64,000 nucleotides of DNA, taken from positions 1,178,001-1,242,000 of the forward strand of contig CAWHYF010000006.1 in NCBI GenBank assembly GCA_963833585.1. Direction: 5' to 3'. The notes under the pieces were generated by a model. That model had not been told where the DNA came from and made no database searches. It saw only the letters and a program-made list of their open reading frames with translations. The position numbers and the translations under genes are program-made. Below are positions 59,955-64,000 of the stretch, piece after piece. The DNA is from Bog-756 sp963833585 (lineage in GTDB: Bacteria; Actinomycetota; Acidimicrobiia; Acidimicrobiales; RAAP-2). Position 1 is the first letter of the stretch. Each line of letters begins with the position of its first letter.

Positions 59955-61412
59955 TCAGGGGGTGGGCAGCCGGGTGAATGGCTGCACCGTGACCCAGCAG
60001 GTGCCCTGGGCCTTGCCCTGGGAGGTCAGCTGGCAGTCGGAGGTGGGCGGGACGTTGTTCCGCAGCCGGACGATCTTGTACTGGGTGGGGCCGTAGTGCT
60101 TGGTCGGACCGAAGCTGAGGATCGGCGTGGTGGTACCGGGGAAGTTCTTGATCCGGGACAGGGCGGTCACGAAGGTGCGCCGGTTGAGGTTCCTCCCCGC
60201 CGCCTTGGCCGCCGTGGCGAAGAGGGTGATCGCCTGACACCAGCTGACCACCGGCCCCTGCTGCTCGAGGTAGTCGGTGGTGGCGCCGGGTGGCACTTGG
60301 GGATAGGCCTTGTGCCAGGGGGTCCAGCACGCCTTGACCCCGGGGTCGTAGCCCAGCGGACCGGTGTAGTTGGAGGTGTTGGTGCCCCCGCCCAGGGTCT
60401 GGACGGTCAGCCCCTCCTGTCCGTCGAGGGCCTTCTCGTACGGGATGGGGATGAGGCCGAGGGCCGATTCGATGCTCGACTCGTAGTCGCTGAGCAGCAG
60501 GCTGGGGAAGTAGTTCTGGCTGGTCTCGGCGGCCAGCACCGGATAGAAGACGTTGAACGGGATGAGCGGGATCACCGTGGTCACCCCGGCGCTGCGCAGC
60601 GCCTGGATCACCAGGGGGGCCTGGGTGTTGGTGGTGGCGGAGTCGTTCGGGTCCGAGGCGATGGTCTTCACCGTGGCGGTGATCCCGGCCCGTTGGAGGT
60701 CGGGGAGGAGGTACTGCTTGAGCGCCAGCTGGTCCGAGGCCCGGTCGCCGACCACCACGCCCACCTTGTGGCTGCCCCCCAACCGGTCGGAGCTCAACCC
60801 CCAGTTGACCACGGCCTGCAGGATGACCGACTGGTCCGGGCCCGTCCACCACAGATAGGGGGAGCCCTGGTTGGTCCAGTTGGTGACCGTGGTCCACTGC
60901 CCGATCATGGGCGTGTGCCCCTCCTGGGTGATGCACAGCTGGTTGTCGCCGGTCCAGGCCCCGATGCCGTCCAGGACGGCGAAGGCCGCCGGGGACCCCT
61001 CGGTCCAGGTCTTGCACAGGGCTCGCATGGACGACTCGTTGGTGGGGTCGTAGTTGGAGATGACCGGACGGATCTTCCGCCCGTTGATGCCGCCCGCCTT
61101 GTTGATCAGGTTCACGTAGAAGTTGATGGCCTTGGTCTGCTCGCCGTACTCGGCGTCCTGGGCGAACCCCTCCTGGCCGGCCAGCGAACCGAGGGACACC
61201 ACCGGGAAGACGACGTTGATGGTGGACCCGCTCACCCCCCGGCTGGAGGTGCTGGCCTGGCTGACCGGTGTGGAGGAAGCGGCCGCCGCCGGTGCCGGGC
61301 GGCTCCACCGCCACCGCGGCGACGACGCTGAGGACGATGGAGAGGGCGAGGACCAGGGCCGGCCATCGGGCGCCGGTCGTCCGCCGGGCTGAGACCGGCG
61401 GACCGGCCTCAC
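59955..61412 (-). CDS. ABC transporter substrate-binding protein (branched-chain amino acid/ligand type)
   Basis: GTG 61412 overlaps the LLM oxidoreductase stop as GTGA and gives 485 residues. The mature part is a periplasmic-binding type I fold: TINVVFPVVSLGSLAGQEGF, GINGRKIRPVISNYDPTNES, MIGQWTTVTNWTNQG and VGVVVGDRASDQLAL. The expected signal peptide (WPALVLALSIVLSVVAAV) is present but in another frame, between a missing C at 61368-61370 and an extra C at 61297-61299 (plus-strand positions). The corrected protein has no lipobox Cys. No permease or ATPase genes are nearby, so it is an orphan binding protein or uses components elsewhere. Confidence 0.87.
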   Translation of the reverse strand: MRPVRRSQPGGRPAPDGRPWSSPSPSSSASSPRWRWSRPAPAAAASSTPVSQASTSSRGVSGSTINVVFPVVSLGSLAGQEGFAQDAEYGEQTKAINFYVNLINKAGGINGRKIRPVISNYDPTNESSMRALCKTWTEGSPAAFAVLDGIGAWTGDNQLCITQEGHTPMIGQWTTVTNWTNQGSPYLWWTGPDQSVILQAVVNWGLSSDRLGGSHKVGVVVGDRASDQLALKQYLLPDLQRAGITATVKTIASDPNDSATTNTQAPLVIQALRSAGVTTVIPLIPFNVFYPVLAAETSQNYFPSLLLSDYESSIESALGLIPIPYEKALDGQEGLTVQTLGGGTNTSNYTGPLGYDPGVKACWTPWHKAYPQVPPGATTDYLEQQGPVVSWCQAITLFATAAKAAGRNLNRRTFVTALSRIKNFPGTTTPILSFGPTKHYGPTQYKIVRLRNNVPPTSDCQLTSQGKAQGTCWVTVQPFTRLPTP

Positions 61413-62417
61413 GGCACCACCAGGGCCGGAGGCGTCAGGGCCGGGACCACCTCGGCCATGAACCGGCGGAGCGTTTCGTCGGACGGATAGTCCCGTAGCC
61501 ACAGGATCAGACCGCGGCAACCGGCGTCCACGAAGGCCTGGGTCTTCTCGGCGACCTGGTCCACCGTGCCGACCAGGTTGTCGGCGAGGTACTGGCGCGG
61601 TGGGGGTGCCACCCCACAGGTCGCCCCCTCCTTCGGACTCGCACCACTCCAGGCACTCCGCCTCGCTGTCGAACAGCCGGCAGTCCGGGCCGTGGGTGCG
61701 CCGGATGGCGTCGAAGGGCCGACCGACCTCGTCGCAGTACCGCTCCAGCAGGCCCGACTTTCGCTCGAACGCCTCCAGTCCGACCTGCCAATTGGTCAGG
61801 TCGGCCCGGCGGGCGGCGATCCGGAGGTTGATCTGCTCCCCGCCCCCTCCCACCAGGAGCGGAGGCAGCTGCTGGACCGGCTTGGGGTCGCAGTAGGCAC
61901 CGTCGACGTGGAGATGGTCCCCGTCGAAGGTCACCACCTCCTCGGTCCACATGCGCCGGATCACCTCCAGCGTCTCGTCGAGCGCGGCCAGTCGCTCACG
62001 GTCGGGCCGGTACGGGTACCCGTAGGAGTGGTACTCCTCGTGGAACCAGCCCGCCCCCATCCCCAGGATGAGCCGGCCCGCGGAGTAGACGTCGATGCAG
62101 GCCGCCTCCTTGGCCAGCAGGCCGGCGTTGCGGTAGGAGGTGCAGGTGACCAGCTGGCCGAGTCCGACCCTCGAGGTCCGCTGGGACAGTGCGGCCAGCA
62201 TGGTGAAGGCCTCGAACACATGGCTCGGCTCCCGGCGGGGGACCGTCTCCACATGGTCGTAGACCCAGAGGTGGTCGTAGCCCAGGGACTCGGCCAGCTG
62301 GGCCAGCTCCACCGAGCGGGCCCAGGCCTCCGGGCCGCTCCATCCGGAGTACTCCAGCTTCCAACCCTGGGGGACGAAGACCCCGACTTCCAGCCCCCCG
62401 GGGGACCCACCGCTCAC
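61409..62417 (-). CDS. LLM-class F420-dependent-type oxidoreductase (frameshifted in this sequence)
   Basis: GTG 62417 overlaps the VOC gene stop as GTGA. The main frame reads LEVGVFVPQGWKLEYSGW, LGYDHLWVYDHVETVP, the TCTSYRNAGLLAKEAACIDVYSAGR and ILGMGAGWFHEEYHSYGYPY motifs and PLLVGGGGEQINLRIAAR. Near 61612-61618 homology jumps to another frame for the last 65 residues (APPPRQYLADNLVGTVDQVAEK ... ILWLRDYPSDETLRRFMAEV). The span is 3n+1, fitting one extra G in TGTGGGGTGG. The corrected enzyme has about 335 residues. In this operon it may oxidise an intermediate between the dehydrogenase and the ligase. Confidence 0.88.
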
Positions 62418-62860
62418 GGGGTGAACTCCCACCACTGCACCTCGCACATCATGGGCAAAAGGTACCGGACATAGATCGAGTGGATCTTGACCATCCCCTG
62501 GTCGTCGGTGTGGAGGTCGATGAGGTCGACCCGGTCGTCACGGGCCCGGAAGGCCGAGGCCCGGTCCCGGACCCCCTGGAGTTCGGCCAGGCTCCCGACC
62601 GAGAACCCGAAGTGGTCCATCCTGGGGCACACCATGGGCTGGTCCTCGGCGACCAGGAAGATGAACTGGTCCCAGTGCACGCACGACAGGACCAGCCGCT
62701 GTCGGTCCTCGGTCAACATGTCCAGCTCGTCGAAGCCGAAGACCTCGCTCCAGAACCGGCAGAGCTCCTGGCGCGGCTCCCGGTCCAAGAGGTCCGCCGG
62801 CAGGCTCATGGCCACGTGGTTGAACCGGGGGATGCCACTCGGGTAGTAGGGATGAGCCAT
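62414..62860 (-). CDS. VOC (glyoxalase/bleomycin-resistance-type) protein
   Basis: A 148-residue protein from ATG 62860 with a beta-alpha-beta3 vicinal-oxygen-chelate pattern: FNHVAMSLPADLL (first metal-binding His), FWSEVFGFDELDML, then MDHFGFSVGSLAELQGVRDRASAF (second His) and VKIHSIYVRYLLPMMCEVQWWEF. Members are dioxygenases, lyases or epimerases. ATG 62860 overlaps the alcohol dehydrogenase stop as ATGA, and its own stop overlaps the next gene as GTGA. Confidence 0.88.
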   Translation of the reverse strand: MAHPYYPSGIPRFNHVAMSLPADLLDREPRQELCRFWSEVFGFDELDMLTEDRQRLVLSCVHWDQFIFLVAEDQPMVCPRMDHFGFSVGSLAELQGVRDRASAFRARDDRVDLIDLHTDDQGMVKIHSIYVRYLLPMMCEVQWWEFTP

Positions 62861-63933
62861 CAGCCCTCCCTCCCCGAGGTGGTGGCGGACAGTCGGGGAA
62901 CCACCATCACCTTGCCGGCGAGGCGGCCCTCGGCCAGCCCGGTCAGCGCTTCGGACAGACGGTCGAGGGGCACGTCCTCCGCCTCGATCAGCCGGTCGGT
63001 GGGGAAGCCGTCGCTGGACAGCAACTCCAGTGCCGCCTCGAAGCCCCCCTGGTCGTAGACGAACGAGCCGACCACGTGCAGCTCGTTGAGCACGAAGCGG
63101 TTGGGGTCGAACGACGGTTGCTCCATCCCGGCTCCCACCAGCACCAGCGTCCCGCCCCGGCCCAGTTGCTGGAAGCCGGCCTCCATGGCCTCCTTCTTGC
63201 CGGAGCACTCGAGGACGACGTGTACGGCCCGCCCGGTGATCCGCTCCGGCTCCCAGGCGGGGAAGGACTCGAGGTCGGCGGGGTCGAGGACCTCGGCGGC
63301 TCCCAGGTCCCGCGCCAGCTGCTTGCGCCGGGCGCCGGGCTCGACGGCCAGGACCGGCCCGATGCCGCGGGCCACCAGAGCGGCGATGGACAGGGCCCCG
63401 ATGGGCCCGGCCCCGATGACCATCACCCGATCGCCGGGGGCCGCCCCCGACCGGGTGATCCCGTGCAGGGCCACCGCCAAGGGCTCGGCCAGGGCGGCCT
63501 CACGCGGCGTGAGGCCGGGGGGCAGGCGGAGGAGGGACGCCTTCCGCACCAGCACATAGCGGGCGAAGGCACCGTCGTGGCCGTCGACCACCGAGCCCTG
63601 GCGGTCCTCGCACTGCGACGGCTTGCCCTCGAGGCACCTTCGGCATCGCCCGCAGCGCGGCGACGCCCCGCCCACCACCGGCTCGCCCAGCTCCCACCCG
63701 GTCACGTCGGCTCCCAGGGCGACGATGGTCCCGGTGAACTCGTGGCCGGCCACCAGGCCCTTGTCGCCCCACCCGTCGAGCAGCATGTGGATGTCGGATC
63801 CGCAGATCCCGCAGTGGTCCACCTCCACCAGCACCTCGTCCCGGCCGGGTCGCGGAACCGGACGTTCCTCCACCACGACCTCACCCCGTCGTTGCAACAC
63901 GGCTGCCGGCATGGTGTCAGGCAGTTCGGACAT
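62860..63933 (-). CDS. Zinc-dependent medium-chain alcohol dehydrogenase
   Basis: A 357-residue MDR. The catalytic zinc Cys is in HCGICGSDIHML and GHE in LVAGHEFTGTIVALG. The structural zinc site has four Cys in SPRCGRCRRCLEGKPSQCE. The NAD(P) loop is VIGAGPIGALSIAALVARG. It is close in style to threonine or sorbitol-type dehydrogenases. It starts at ATG 63933 and leads the minus-strand operon ADH-VOC-LLM-binding protein-ligase. The 67 bp from here to the window end hold nothing recognisable. Confidence 0.93.
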   Translation of the reverse strand: MSELPDTMPAAVLQRRGEVVVEERPVPRPGRDEVLVEVDHCGICGSDIHMLLDGWGDKGLVAGHEFTGTIVALGADVTGWELGEPVVGGASPRCGRCRRCLEGKPSQCEDRQGSVVDGHDGAFARYVLVRKASLLRLPPGLTPREAALAEPLAVALHGITRSGAAPGDRVMVIGAGPIGALSIAALVARGIGPVLAVEPGARRKQLARDLGAAEVLDPADLESFPAWEPERITGRAVHVVLECSGKKEAMEAGFQQLGRGGTLVLVGAGMEQPSFDPNRFVLNELHVVGSFVYDQGGFEAALELLSSDGFPTDRLIEAEDVPLDRLSEALTGLAEGRLAGKVMVVPRLSATTSGREG

Positions 63934-64000
63934 GGTGCCACCCCCCCGGATGGTCCCGCCACCGACCGGTCCGGTGGCGGATGGCCCTTCGGCTCGACGT

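Noticed and set aside
1..64000. rRNA or tRNA genes and insertion sequences
   Set aside because: I found no cloverleaf-like gene, rRNA core sequence, transposase or terminal repeats in the non-coding gaps.

Overview
This window is high-GC DNA from an actinobacterium. Gene order places it close to the chromosomal replication origin. The left end reads yidC (tail) - jag - rsmG - parA - parB, then on the other strand cwlM-like - trxA - trxB - membrane protein - degV - murJ - DUF6049, then cca/pcnA. From memory this matches the mycobacterial dnaA-proximal order (Rv3907c-Rv3921c region). It is followed by ino1 - PadR - DUF5318 and panB - rpsF - ssb - rpsR - rplI - dnaB, which also sit near the origin in mycobacteria. 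The many SDRs, luciferase-like oxidoreductases, acyl-CoA enzymes and frequent GTG starts point to a deep-branching class such as Acidimicrobiia; that placement is inference.

Layout. 1-14.3 kb: RNA-binding Jag, rRNA methyltransferase, chromosome partitioning (ParAB with two parS sites), thioredoxin system, and cell-wall genes (a CwlM-like pseudo-amidase and the lipid II flippase MurJ), then CCA-adding enzyme. 14.3-16.7 kb: inositol-phosphate synthase with its PadR regulator and a clear operator. 16.8-21.7 kb: accessory oxidoreductases and a DHA2 efflux pump. 21.8-26.2 kb: panB and the ribosomal/replication cluster. 26.2-34.9 kb: mixed enzymes (Nudix, LysR, methyltransferase, hydrolases, CoA-transferase, LLM oxidoreductase). 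34.9-37.4 kb: Lon. 37.4-42.8 kb: pstSCAB phosphate uptake with a tandem PHO-box promoter, followed by a convergent OmpR-type response regulator with its own PHO box. 42.8-43.8 kb: two fluoride channel genes behind a fluoride riboswitch. 44-48.5 kb: a second orphan response regulator, glucose-6-phosphate isomerase, a desaturase/PaaX pair. 48.6-56.2 kb: a mycofactocin-type SDR, arylsulfatase, damaged sulfotransferase, atypical P450 and an SDR pair. 56.7-64 kb: a trypsin-like HtrA protease, then a five-gene minus-strand catabolic operon (alcohol dehydrogenase, VOC protein, LLM oxidoreductase, ABC substrate-binding protein, acyl-CoA ligase).

Many neighbouring genes overlap by four bases (GTGA or ATGA), so translational coupling is the rule. 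Several convergent gene ends share a GC-rich palindrome.

A caution for any user: at least eight genes carry single-base indels, mostly in C/G runs (parA, an endonuclease-family gene, the phosphate-type response regulator, pgi, an SDR, the sulfotransferase, htrA and the binding-protein/LLM pair). In three of them (sulfotransferase, htrA, binding protein) a -1 and a +1 flank a segment whose expected protein sequence is in another frame. Sequence error is the simplest explanation, so frames in 41-62 kb should be checked against reads before biology is inferred.
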